64,000 nucleotides of DNA. It comes from Chitinimonas arctica. Its GTDB lineage: Bacteria > Pseudomonadota > Gammaproteobacteria > Burkholderiales > Chitinimonadaceae. Below the pieces are notes generated by a model, which saw only the letters and a list, made by a program, of their open reading frames with translations, did no database searches and was not told the DNA's origin. The position numbers and the translations under genes were made by a program. Location: NCBI RefSeq assembly GCF_007431345.1, contig NZ_CP041730.1, forward strand, positions 4,712,001 through 4,776,000, read 5' to 3'. Shown here piece by piece: positions 30,401-39,900 of this stretch (its first letter is position 1; each line of letters opens with the position of its first letter).

Positions 30401-30538
30401 CTCCCCCTGCTCAAGGCGCAGGGCCGCATCGTGTTCGTGGTCACCCACGACGATGAGTATTTTGCCGAGGCCGACGCCCTGATCACCATGAAAAACGGTC
30501 AGATGATCGAATCACACAGAGAGAGCCATGTTTGTTAA
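27434..30538 (+). CDS. D-Asn prodrug-type serine peptidase (S12/ClbP-like) fused to an ABC exporter
   Basis: 1034-aa membrane protein. Signal-like N-terminus (to about residue 23), then a periplasmic beta-lactamase/S12 domain with SCSK (Ser76, Lys79), LSHTSGI, EEYATLNYSLLG (Tyr170; the usual YxN reads YAT) and SHPGQ. This matches the Ser-Lys-Tyr machinery of ClbP, ZmaM and XcnG, which clip N-acyl-D-Asn off the pre-product. From ~380 on there are several membrane helices and a C-terminal ATPase: GGNGSGKST (near 856), LSTGQRKRVALAM, VVVLDEWAADQDP and VVTHDD, the pattern of cyclic-peptide-type exporters. So cleavage and export may be joined in one protein. It overlaps the PKS by 8 bp and the next NRPS by 11 bp. 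Confidence 0.9.
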   Translation: MNKLRLQHFLALLLGCCLHVAAAPQPVADPDRLIGELQQRWDASQVPTGGLSLVVGDQVRSLRLGRAEPGAFELASCSKAVTGLLIAVLEGEGKLSRDDAVTRWLPELAANPKSGYGKVTLGHLLSHTSGISEHTLDLLRPAGSADALSQLPTLLKDVPLAHPVGSKEEYATLNYSLLGLVAERAAGKPFAALLREKVFLPLGMPQTFVDGDPVGAQVSRIAGYKIGFGSARPYPAPRYRQNTPAGYVVSTPEDMGRWLQFLLRPVPAGDAGLAGLYAARERAKQPHAAAGAAGYAYGWDVEPGQTTSWSHPGQNPDGGAYVAFDPQTGVGVALLGNSNSPQVIELGRAAFEQLRHGAAQPLPQKLAADSGDRAASVLTVLTWLTGLALGPLWWLCRRRTTAPEEGGDLASRMEASIIRESLVQSARKESGLAFAGRMLAHNLALGLLLATAPPLAWGLGWTNMLVWGPASLPFAAGGLVFLTNAVSLFFFLAARQSERFDSRVFSTLMVVRVVGLTLVSGLLNSALILCILQAIDGGQVNLIASAALLLCCVYFYIACRKAAEQQIMHFGHAFVQGWRMEIVRRLLAADYRSLEQLSPGKIQSVVGEDSQELAKSVLAFVPFFTNLLTIIFLFAYLMIFKSLVATAVLLACVVPMIILYHFVSERADHIMPQALQSRSEFMDTVEDLQKGYKGLRRDVVRRAFYQHALAVSERFKQFRIRYDQGFLGAFFVGESLLTVLLVAVALVFPFLIAGFDGAAAREYLIILLYLIGPLNGVMSPVPELVRLQSLRRSMVAFRQSIQPAATGQAAQLPSVVRTLELSAVRFHYPTTSDGESFGIGPVSLRAERGKAYFLTGGNGSGKSTLAMILAGLYAPEQGTLKVDGAVVSSGQLQELTRTIFSDNWLLRRVYDPALLQAREAINHNIATLGLADKTALEADGAFTSIRLSTGQRKRVALAMLLADPSPVVVLDEWAADQDPRAKATFYREWLPLLKAQGRIVFVVTHDDEYFAEADALITMKNGQMIESHRESHVC

Positions 30539-33500
30539 CCATTTGCTGGAAAACCATTCCGACCATGCCGGAGCCGACATGACGTCGCTGGGTGGGCATG
30601 CGTGGGTTCACGAGCAAATCGATGCCCAGGCAGCACGAACGCCCGACCGCCTGGCCGTTTCCTTCGGCGAGCAGGCCTTGACCTACCGGGAGCTCAGCGA
30701 GCGCAGCACGCAGCTGGCAGCCGTGCTTCGCCAGCGGGGCATCGCCCGGAACGAGCTGGTCGCCGTACTGGCCGATCGCTCGCTGGAGATGGTGGTGGGC
30801 TTGCTCGGCGTACTCAAGGCGGGCGCGGCCTATGTCCCCCTGGACCCGTCGCATCCGCCCGAACGGCTTGCCTATATGGTGCAAGACAGCGATGCCCGTA
30901 TCGTGCTGACGCGCAAGGCCGAGCGCGAGCAGGTCGCATCCCTGCTGGGCGATGTGCTGCAAACCGTATCGCTGCTGCTGATCGACGATCTGCCGGCGAT
31001 ACCGGATGCGCCGCTGGAACCGGTCGCACTCGGCGGGGATAACCTGGCCTACGTGATCTACACCTCCGGCAGTACCGGCAAGCCAAAGGGCGTGATGGTC
31101 CAGCACAGCGCGCTGGCCAATTTCCTGCGCTCGATGGCACAGCGGCCCGGACTGGATGCAAGCGACGTATTGCTTGCCATCACGACCATCAGTTTCGACA
31201 TTGCAGGCCTGGAACTGTGGCTGCCGCTGACGCAAGGCGCGCGCTGCCACTTGACGGACCGGGCAACGGTGCGCGACGTCGAACGCCTGATGCACTGCAT
31301 CGCCCAGGTCAAGCCGACCATCATGCAGGCGACGCCCGCCCTGTGGACCATGCTGTTCCTGGCCGGATGGCGCAATGCCGAGGGACTGCGGGCCCTGTGC
31401 GGCGGCGAAGCCATGCCGTCGTCGCTGAAGCAGCGCTTTGTCGAAACCGGCACCCAAGCCTGGAATATGTACGGCCCGACGGAAACGACGGTCTGGTCGG
31501 CGATCGATCAAGTCCATCCGGATCGGTCGGTGTGCCTGGGCGAGCCCATCGCCGAAACCAGCTTGCATGTGCTGGACCAGGATCTGCGTCCGGTCGCCGA
31601 TGGAGGCGAAGGGGAGCTTTGCATCGCCGGTGCCGGGGTTGCCATGGGCTATTGGAAGCGTCCTGAACTGACCGCGCAACAATTCATTCAGCACCCGCTG
31701 GCGCCGAACGGCCGCATGTACCGCACCAATGACCTGGTGCGCCTAGGGCCCAACGGCGCCCTGGAATACCTTGGCCGGCTGGACTTCCAGGTCAAGATCC
31801 GGGGCTACCGGGTGGAGCTGGGCGAGGTCGAAGCCCTGTTGATGCAACATCCCTCCGTACTCAATGCGGTGGTACTGACCCAGCAGGAACAAGCCGGCGG
31901 CAATCGCCTGCTTGCCTACGTGATCGCCTCGGCACAGGCCTTGCAACACCAGAGCGAAGCGGGCCTGCTGGATCACCTGCACCGCCATATGCAAAACAAG
32001 GCGCCGGATTACATGCGCCCGGCCGTGATTACCGTTCTCCCGCATTTCCCCTTGACCACCAGCGGCAAGATCGACCGCCGCGCCTTGCCGGCAATCGACC
32101 AGCTAGCTTACTCGGGCCTGGATTTCGAACCGCCCCGGACAGCGCCGGAACAGATGCTGGTCGAGGTGTGGGGGGAGCAGCTGGGGATAACCGGCATCGG
32201 CCGCAACGCCAATTTCTTCAATCTGGGCGGACATTCGCTGCAGATCGTCAATGTGATGCTGGCGCTGCGGCGGCGCGGCGTCATGGTCGAGATGCATGCC
32301 CTGTACAAATACCCGCTTCTGTCCGAACTGGCCTTGCAGTTGCCGGAGCCGACGGCGCAGATGGTCGGCGCGCCGGCCTTGCCGCAGGCGAGCGGTGCGC
32401 TGACCGCGCTCGATCCGGCCGCGCTCGCCGTGCTTGCCGAAAGCGTGCCGGGCGGGCTGGCCAATATCGAAGCCGCGGGTCCGCTCGGACCGATGCAGCA
32501 AGGCATGCTGTTCCATCTGCTGGCGCACCCGGAAGGCGATCCCTTCGTGCTGTGGCAAGTGGTGCGCTTTGCGCGCGAAGACTTGCTGCATGCTTGGCTC
32601 GATGCGCTGCGGGCGACCATCGCGCGCCATGCCGCCTTGCGGGTCGGCATCGTGCACCAGGGTCTGGCGCAAGCGCTGCAGGTGGTCTGGCGTACGGCGC
32701 CGCTGGTGGTTGAAACCCTGAGCGGCCCGGATGGCGTGCGTGAACTGCAACAACGCGCCCATGCCCCGCATAAGGATTTCGATCTTGCCCAGGCTCCGCT
32801 GCAGCGCTGTAGCTGGTGCCATGACCCTCAGTCCGGCCAATGGGTGCTGCTGCACCAGATGCACCATCTGGCCATGGACCATGCGACCGAGGAACTGATC
32901 CAGCAGGAAGTCGACCAGCGTCTGCTGGGCCGTCCCTTGGCCGAAGCCCCGCCGCTCGCGATTTTCGCGGCCCTAGCCGAGCCGGAGCCGGATCGGGCGC
33001 GCCGGCAAGCGGCACACAAGGCATATTTCGATGCCATGCTGGGCGGCTACGAGCCGATTCCCGCGCCGCTGGGGGCAAGCCAGGTGCTGGCCGGCGATGC
33101 GGTGGTGGTCCAGGCCCAACGTCGCCTGCCTGCCGCGTTGGCCGGCGGGATCCGGCAACAGGCGCGCGCGCATGGCGTCACGGTCGCGGCCATTTTCCAC
33201 CTGGCCTGGGCCAAGGTACTTACCGGGCTGGGCGGACGCGACGACGTGGTATTCAATACCGTGCTGCTGGGTCGCCTGCAACTGGGCGAAGCGGCCCAGA
33301 CCGCGCCGGGCTTGTTTATCAATACGCTGCCTATCCGTTTGCAGCTGGGTCAACACTCGGTCCTCGACTGCCTGTGGCGCACCCAGGATGCATTGACGCA
33401 GTTGATCGAGCATGAGCAGGCGCAATTGGCACTGGCGCAAAAATCGGCGCAACTGCCAGGCAATACCCCCTTGGCTACCGCCTTGCTCAACTTCCGCCAC

Positions 33501-36500
33501 AGCGGTATTGAACGGATGCTGTCGGCCGAGCCATTTTGTGCGGACACGCCGTCGGCGGTGCCCGGCATCAGCTACTCGGGCGTCAACGATCGCACCCCTT
33601 ATCCATTGGCGCTGAATGTCGATGATCTGGGCGACGATTTTGTCCTGAATGCCCAGGTCGAGCAGGGCCAGGATGCCCAGCGGATCGGCGACTGGGTCGA
33701 ATCCGCGCTGCAATCGATTGCCGACGCGTTGGCCACGGCGCCCGGCAAGGTCGCCGGCCGCCTGATCGCCATGCCGGCAGCGGAACGCGAACAAATTTTG
33801 CACGGTTGGAACCTGACAGAGGCGGCCTTTCCCGCTCAGGCGTGTCTGCATGAACTGATCGAGGCCCAGGCACAGCGCACACCCGAGGCGGTTGCGCTTG
33901 AATTCGGCGAAAGCCGCTTAAGCTATGGCGAACTGAACCGCGAAGCCAACCAGTTGGCTCGCCACCTGGTTCAGGCTTATGGCGCGGGGCCGGATAGCCT
34001 GGTCGGCGTCTGTGCCGAGCGCAGCCTGGAAATGGTGATCGCGCTGCTGGCCGTACTGAAAGCCGGCGCTGCCTACGTACCCCTCGACCCGCACTATCCG
34101 GATGAGCGGCTCGACTACATGTTGCGTGACGCCGCCACCGTGGTGGTGCTGTCGCACGCGGCGATTCCAGCCGGCGCAGCCAGCGTGCTGGGCAGTTACA
34201 GCGCCCAGACCGGGGCCCGTGTGCTTGACCTCGAGACCGGTCGTGCGCATTGGTCAGGGCTGGATGCGAGCGATCTGCCCCGCTCGGCTAGCGGCGCCAG
34301 CCCAGACCAGCTCGCTTACGTCATCTACACCTCGGGCTCCACCGGCCACCCCAAGGGTGTGATGAACGCGCATCGCGGCGTCGTCAACCGGCTGGTGTGG
34401 ATGCAAAAAGCCTATGGACTGACTTCGGCCGATGCGGTGCTGCAAAAGACCCCGTTCAGCTTCGATGTCTCGGTATGGGAGTTCTTCTGGCCCTTGATGT
34501 ATGGCGCGCGCCTGGTCGTGGCGCGTCCGGAGGGCCACAAAGACCCGGCCTATCTGAGCGAAACGATTGCAGCGCGCGGAATTACCACCCTGCATTTCGT
34601 GCCATCCATGCTGTCGGCCTTCCTCGACCATGCAACAGTGCAAGCGGATACGCGCCTGCGCCAGGTGTTCTGCAGCGGCGAAGCACTGCCGGCGGCCAGT
34701 GTGCGCCGTTTCTTTGAACGCTTTCCAACGGTCGAACTGCACAATCTGTACGGTCCGACCGAAGCGGCCATCGACGTCACCGCCTGGGATTGCCGCCATG
34801 CGGCCCCCACCGGGGTCGTGCCCATCGGTTGCCCGATCGACAATATCCGCATCCATATCCTCGACGGTTGGGGCGAACCTTGCCCGATTGGCGTGGCGGG
34901 CGAACTGCATATTGCCGGCGTTGGGGTGGCCCGCGGGTATCTGGGGCGGGCCAAGCTGACCGCCGAGAAATTTATTGCCGATCCCTTCCACCCGGACGGC
35001 GGCAGCATGTACCGCAGCGGCGATCTGGCGCGCTACCTGCCTGGCGGTGCGATCGAATATCTGGGACGCAATGATTTCCAGGTCAAGCTGCGCGGCTTCC
35101 GCATCGAACTGGGTGAAATCGAGGCTGCACTGCAGTCCCATCCGGCCGTCAAGGAATGCCTGGTCTTGCTGCGCCAGGACCTGGGGGATGCACGGCTCGT
35201 GGCCTACCTCACGCCAGCGGCCGCCGAAACCGCCAGCGAGCAGTCGCTGCGCGAACATCTGCTGCTCAGCTTGCCGGCCTTCATGGTGCCCGGCAATCTG
35301 GTCTGGCTCGATGCCTTCCCCGTCACCGCGAATGGCAAGCTCGACCGCAAGGCGCTGCCGTCGCCGCACGCAATGGCCAACCCCGATGCCAGCGCCGCCA
35401 CGCTGGCCGAAGGCACCCAAACCCGGCTGGCCGAGGTCTGGGCGCAACTGATCGGCCACAACGCCATCGGTCCGCAAACCCATTTCTACGAAGCGGGAGG
35501 GCATTCGCTATTGGCGGTGGCGCTGATGGCCGGCATCGGCCAGGCATTCGGCGTCAATCTCTCCTTGAGCGCCATCGTCGCCCACTCCGAACTGGCCGCC
35601 CAGGCCGCGCTGATCGACGCCGAACTGGCTCGCGGCGAGACGGCTGTTGCGGCAGCGGGACCGGCCGGCGATGGCCGGATTCGTGCGCTGCCGGTGCAAA
35701 AAGCCATCTTCAAGGCGATTCGGCTCGATCCGCATGATTTGTCCAACAACAGCTACCTGGCGCTGGCATTCGAGGCCGAGCCCGACCAAAAAGTGCTGCG
35801 CAATGTGCTGCAAGCGGTATTTGCTCGCCATGAGGGCTTGCGCGCCCGCTTCGTGCTGGATAACGACGAGGTGTATCTACAGCCCGCGCCGCGTTTTCTG
35901 TTCCGCTTGGAGAAGCGCCAGACGCTGGGTTCGCTGGAACAGGATCTGCGCGACTTCGTGCAGCCATTCTCGCTCGACGACGGTATCAATGTACGAGGCC
36001 GCTGGATCGGCGATGCCGCACAACCCTTGCTGCTTTTGAATATTTCCCATGCGGTGATCGACGGCTCGGGGATGACCCAACTGCTGGAAGAACTCGCCAG
36101 CGGTGATACCGAAGCACCCGCCGAGGCCAGCCTGAGCGCGTATTCGAGTGCCTTCCATGGTGCGCGCTTTGCCGGCTTGCGGCATGGCCATGCCGATTAC
36201 TGGCAAGCGCGGCTGCAGGGCTGGCAAGCGGCTACGCCCCCCGCTGCGGCCGCCGCCCGCAACGGTAGCTGGCAATTCAGCCTGGATGGCATGCAGAAGG
36301 CGCAGATCGATGCGCTGGCCAGCAGCCTCAGGATCAGCCTGTCCGAATTTTTCATGGCGCTCTTCCTCAATCTCAAGGCCAGGCTGGAACAGTCGCCCGA
36401 TCAACTCACCTCGATGATCTTCCACGGCCGCGACGAACTCGCCCAGCAGGCCGTGCTGGCGCCGCTGATGGCTGTTCTACCCGTGCGGGCAGCGGTGCCG

Positions 36501-36917
36501 ATGAGCGGTTTGAGCGCGGCGGATATCGGCAACATCAGCCTCGCCGTACGCGAGGCTTGCCGCCACTACCTGTTCGACGCCGAAGCCCTCGCAGCGCGCT
36601 GCCCCGAGCTTGCCCACGATGCGCTGTTCGCACCCGCCTTCTTCGGCTACTTCCAGCGCGCGGGCTTTGCCGGCCATATCGCCGGCCAAGCGTGCCGGCA
36701 GCTGGAGACACCCGCCATCGGCGGCGCGCAAGCGCATTGGAAGCTGACGTGCGAAATCGCCGAACACGCCGGCGGATTCGATATCCGGCTGGAAGCACTC
36801 GGGTATCGCGCCACCGACGGCAACGCCGACTGGGAAGCGCTGTTCCGTTCACTGCTCGAAGAAGCGTTGGCAATCAATATCCGCACCACTGAGGCAGGAA
36901 CCCCCAGCTATGCCTAA
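30528..36917 (+). CDS. NRPS, A(Gly)-T-C-A(Ser)-T-C
   Basis: 2129-aa bimodular NRPS that begins with an A domain and ends with a C domain. A1 (TSGSTGKPKG at ~31060) has positions D-I-L-Q-L-G-M-V-W-K, a glycine code. T1 is GGHSLQIV (~32230). C1 has HHLAMDH (~32860). A2 (TSGSTGHPKG, ~34330) reads D-V-W-H-F-S-L-I-D-K, serine. T2 is GGHSLLAV (~35505). The last C domain has SHAVIDG, with the first His replaced but the catalytic second His kept. Since it starts with A, its condensation partner must come from another protein; the C-terminal C domain of the PKS at 43231 is the only free candidate. The final C would feed the A domain that opens the protein at 36910. The start has GAGAG upstream and overlaps the peptidase gene. 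Confidence 0.92.
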   Translation: MFVNHLLENHSDHAGADMTSLGGHAWVHEQIDAQAARTPDRLAVSFGEQALTYRELSERSTQLAAVLRQRGIARNELVAVLADRSLEMVVGLLGVLKAGAAYVPLDPSHPPERLAYMVQDSDARIVLTRKAEREQVASLLGDVLQTVSLLLIDDLPAIPDAPLEPVALGGDNLAYVIYTSGSTGKPKGVMVQHSALANFLRSMAQRPGLDASDVLLAITTISFDIAGLELWLPLTQGARCHLTDRATVRDVERLMHCIAQVKPTIMQATPALWTMLFLAGWRNAEGLRALCGGEAMPSSLKQRFVETGTQAWNMYGPTETTVWSAIDQVHPDRSVCLGEPIAETSLHVLDQDLRPVADGGEGELCIAGAGVAMGYWKRPELTAQQFIQHPLAPNGRMYRTNDLVRLGPNGALEYLGRLDFQVKIRGYRVELGEVEALLMQHPSVLNAVVLTQQEQAGGNRLLAYVIASAQALQHQSEAGLLDHLHRHMQNKAPDYMRPAVITVLPHFPLTTSGKIDRRALPAIDQLAYSGLDFEPPRTAPEQMLVEVWGEQLGITGIGRNANFFNLGGHSLQIVNVMLALRRRGVMVEMHALYKYPLLSELALQLPEPTAQMVGAPALPQASGALTALDPAALAVLAESVPGGLANIEAAGPLGPMQQGMLFHLLAHPEGDPFVLWQVVRFAREDLLHAWLDALRATIARHAALRVGIVHQGLAQALQVVWRTAPLVVETLSGPDGVRELQQRAHAPHKDFDLAQAPLQRCSWCHDPQSGQWVLLHQMHHLAMDHATEELIQQEVDQRLLGRPLAEAPPLAIFAALAEPEPDRARRQAAHKAYFDAMLGGYEPIPAPLGASQVLAGDAVVVQAQRRLPAALAGGIRQQARAHGVTVAAIFHLAWAKVLTGLGGRDDVVFNTVLLGRLQLGEAAQTAPGLFINTLPIRLQLGQHSVLDCLWRTQDALTQLIEHEQAQLALAQKSAQLPGNTPLATALLNFRHSGIERMLSAEPFCADTPSAVPGISYSGVNDRTPYPLALNVDDLGDDFVLNAQVEQGQDAQRIGDWVESALQSIADALATAPGKVAGRLIAMPAAEREQILHGWNLTEAAFPAQACLHELIEAQAQRTPEAVALEFGESRLSYGELNREANQLARHLVQAYGAGPDSLVGVCAERSLEMVIALLAVLKAGAAYVPLDPHYPDERLDYMLRDAATVVVLSHAAIPAGAASVLGSYSAQTGARVLDLETGRAHWSGLDASDLPRSASGASPDQLAYVIYTSGSTGHPKGVMNAHRGVVNRLVWMQKAYGLTSADAVLQKTPFSFDVSVWEFFWPLMYGARLVVARPEGHKDPAYLSETIAARGITTLHFVPSMLSAFLDHATVQADTRLRQVFCSGEALPAASVRRFFERFPTVELHNLYGPTEAAIDVTAWDCRHAAPTGVVPIGCPIDNIRIHILDGWGEPCPIGVAGELHIAGVGVARGYLGRAKLTAEKFIADPFHPDGGSMYRSGDLARYLPGGAIEYLGRNDFQVKLRGFRIELGEIEAALQSHPAVKECLVLLRQDLGDARLVAYLTPAAAETASEQSLREHLLLSLPAFMVPGNLVWLDAFPVTANGKLDRKALPSPHAMANPDASAATLAEGTQTRLAEVWAQLIGHNAIGPQTHFYEAGGHSLLAVALMAGIGQAFGVNLSLSAIVAHSELAAQAALIDAELARGETAVAAAGPAGDGRIRALPVQKAIFKAIRLDPHDLSNNSYLALAFEAEPDQKVLRNVLQAVFARHEGLRARFVLDNDEVYLQPAPRFLFRLEKRQTLGSLEQDLRDFVQPFSLDDGINVRGRWIGDAAQPLLLLNISHAVIDGSGMTQLLEELASGDTEAPAEASLSAYSSAFHGARFAGLRHGHADYWQARLQGWQAATPPAAAAARNGSWQFSLDGMQKAQIDALASSLRISLSEFFMALFLNLKARLEQSPDQLTSMIFHGRDELAQQAVLAPLMAVLPVRAAVPMSGLSAADIGNISLAVREACRHYLFDAEALAARCPELAHDALFAPAFFGYFQRAGFAGHIAGQACRQLETPAIGGAQAHWKLTCEIAEHAGGFDIRLEALGYRATDGNADWEALFRSLLEEALAINIRTTEAGTPSYA

Positions 36918-39900
36918 GCATGACCCCATCGCCCTCAATGCCCGCAAACAGGCGTTGAGGGATTTTATGCAGCAACAGGCCGCCCCCGAGTACCGGGACT
37001 GCCCCTTCTTTGCCGCCAGCGCCCAGCCAGGCGCAGCGGACGTACCGACGAAACTGACGTTCTTGCTGCCGGCCGCGCTCCATCAGCGCATCTTCAGCAT
37101 GGCAGCCGCGTCGGCCCTGCATCGCCAGTCGCTGTTCTCGGCCTGCTTGAAATACCTCGCGTTCCTGCACTGCCGAGAGGCGGAAGGCGTGCTGGCCTGG
37201 CAAACGGACGGCCATTGCCTGCCGCTAGCCTGGAAGATCGATGCCGCCGATCTGGAGCAACCCGTCAAGCGCCTGTTCGGCAGCGAGCTGGCGCTGTGGC
37301 GGCAGGCGGCCGAATTGTGCAGCGGCTTGGCGGCGGATGTCCTCGCGGGCGAACTGGCGCCCATGCCCGAAGTATTGGTCGCGTATGCCGAGACCGGCGA
37401 CCCGCTGGAAGGCGTGAAGCTGGCCGATTATCGATTGGCGATCGGCATCGCGGCCGGGCCCGAATCCACCCGCCTGCAGCTGTGCTTTGCCAAACAGCGG
37501 GTCGATGAAGAAATCGTCGGGCTGATCGCCGAGCGTTTCATGCTGCTATTGCAAGGCATGGCGGCGGAACCGGCGGCGCCCCTGGGTTCGATGGCCTGGG
37601 TGCCGGCAGCCGAGCAGGCACGTATCACCGCCTTGTCGAGCCCCATGCCGGCAGGCCCCTTGCCTTATCCCAACCTGGCCCACGCGATCGCCGCCGCGCT
37701 GCGCACGCGGCCCGATCGCCCGTTTTTGCAGGTGGATAAGCAATCCACCCGCTTTGCCGATCTTGCGCGCTATACCGATCACCTGCTGGCCGACCCGGCT
37801 TGGCCGGAATGGGATGCGCTGGGCGACTGCATCCTGATCGTCGGCCCCAAAGGGCCCGAAACCACCCTGGCCGCGCTGGTCTGCATGCGTATCGGCAAGC
37901 CGTTCTGCCTGCAGCCCGATAGCCAACCGGAGGCGCAGCTCGATAGCGTGATGGCGGTACATCGGACCCGCGTGGTGTTGCTGGAGGCCGGTTGCGCTGC
38001 GCTGGCAGGCTTTTTCGAGGCCAGGAACTGCCAGGTATTGCTGCTGCCCGCGCTGGATGAGGCCAACACGCCGGCCGGCGCGAACGCAGCCTGGCTGGAA
38101 CGCGGCCTCGCGGTCGAAGCCGATGCCAGCCTGTGCGTGGTCATGACCTCGGGCAGCGAAGGCCAGCCCAAGGGCTGCATCGCCACCCACCGGGCCTTGC
38201 TCAACCTGGCGCAGGAAAAAGGCAGTTTGTATGGCCCCGGCCGGTCCCGCGTGGCATCGATGAGCAACCACGCGTTCGACTATTTCGTGCTGGAGTGCGT
38301 CGAAGCGATGCTGCTGGATGTCGAGCTGGTCCTGCTGCCGCAGGAAGCGCGGGTGGATGCCGTCAAATGCGTGCGCTTCCTCAGCGAACAAGGGATAGAC
38401 CAACTGTTCGCCACCACGGTGTTGGCCGAAGACATCATGGCCCAGGGAGAAATCGCCGGATTCAAGCAGTTGTTCTTCGGCGGCGAGAGCCTGCGCAGCT
38501 TCAGCAAGCACAACTACCAGCTGTTCCATGTCTACGGCCCCAGCGAAACGGGCGTTTTGACCAGTTGTGCGCCGATACATGCCAACCACCAGCGCATCAC
38601 CATCGGCAAGCCCATCGGCGGCTACCAGTGCGCCATCGTCTTCCCCGGCACGGTCGAACCTTGCCCGCTGGGCGTACCGGGCGAGCTATTGATCGGCGGG
38701 GCAGGGGTGGGACTGGGTTACCTCAACCGGCCGGACCTGACGGCCAAGTCGTTTATCGACGTCGATCAAACCGTGCTGCGCGGACGCTTTTACCGCAGCG
38801 GCGACATCTGCTGCTGGAATGCCGAGGGCGAGCTGGAAATCCAGGGCCGGCGCGATCGCCAGCTCAAGGTGAATGGCTTCCGGGTGGAGCTCGATGCGAT
38901 CGAGCGTTGCCTGTGCGAGCTACCGGGCGTCAGCCAGGCGGCCGTGATCGGCCTGGCCGACCAGCTGGGCCATGCCCGGCTTGGCGCCGTCGTCGCGGCC
39001 GGTCCCGAGCTGGGCGAACAGCAGGTGCGGACCTTGCTGGCCGCCCGCCTGCCGGCCTATATGGTGCCGGGCCAGATCGCGCGGGTGGCGGCATTGCCGC
39101 TTAACCGCAACGGCAAGCTCGATCGCCCGCGCCTGAAAGCCCTGCTCAGCGAAGCCGCGGCCGAGGCGGTCGTGCCGCCACAGGGCGCCATCCAGAATTG
39201 GCTGGCCGCGTGCTGGGCCCGCACCCTGGAAATGGACTTGGCCGCTTTGTCGGTAGACCGCAGTTTCTTTGCCTTGGGCGGACATTCGCTGCGGGCGGCC
39301 CGCATGCTGGCCGAGCTGCAGCAGGCATACCAGGTCGAAGTACCGCTGCTCGAATTCTTCCGCAACGACAGCATCGCCAGCCTCGCCGGCTTGGTCGAAG
39401 CCCGGCTGGCCCAGCCGTCGGATCAGCCGGCCCGAGCTTTCAGCGATTGTTGGCGAGCGTGCCGGCGGGCGAGGCGGGGCGCGGCCCCTTGTCCTCGCAG
39501 GAGGCGCGCCTGTATGCGCAGTACCGCTTGTATCCGCAATCGCTGGCTTATCTGCTGGAAATGGCGATTCCCCTGCCGGCCGGGATAGCACAGGAAGCGG
39601 TGGCCACGGCCTTGCAGGCCTTGCTGGAGCGGCACGATATCCTGCGTACCCGCTACCGGGTCGAGGCCGACGGTACGCCGTATGCCGAAGTGCTGCCGGA
39701 ACTGGCAGCCAGCGACGTGCTGGTCGAACCGGCGGCCTGGCCACTGGCACGGAACCAGCCCTTCGCGCTGGAAGAAGGGCCCTTGCTGCGCGCCTGTATG
39801 CAGACCGACGGGCAGGGCGGCTGCCTGCAGCTGCAGATCCATCACATCCTGGTCGATGAACCGGCCATGGCGACCCTGCGCGGGGATTTCGAACGGTTGC

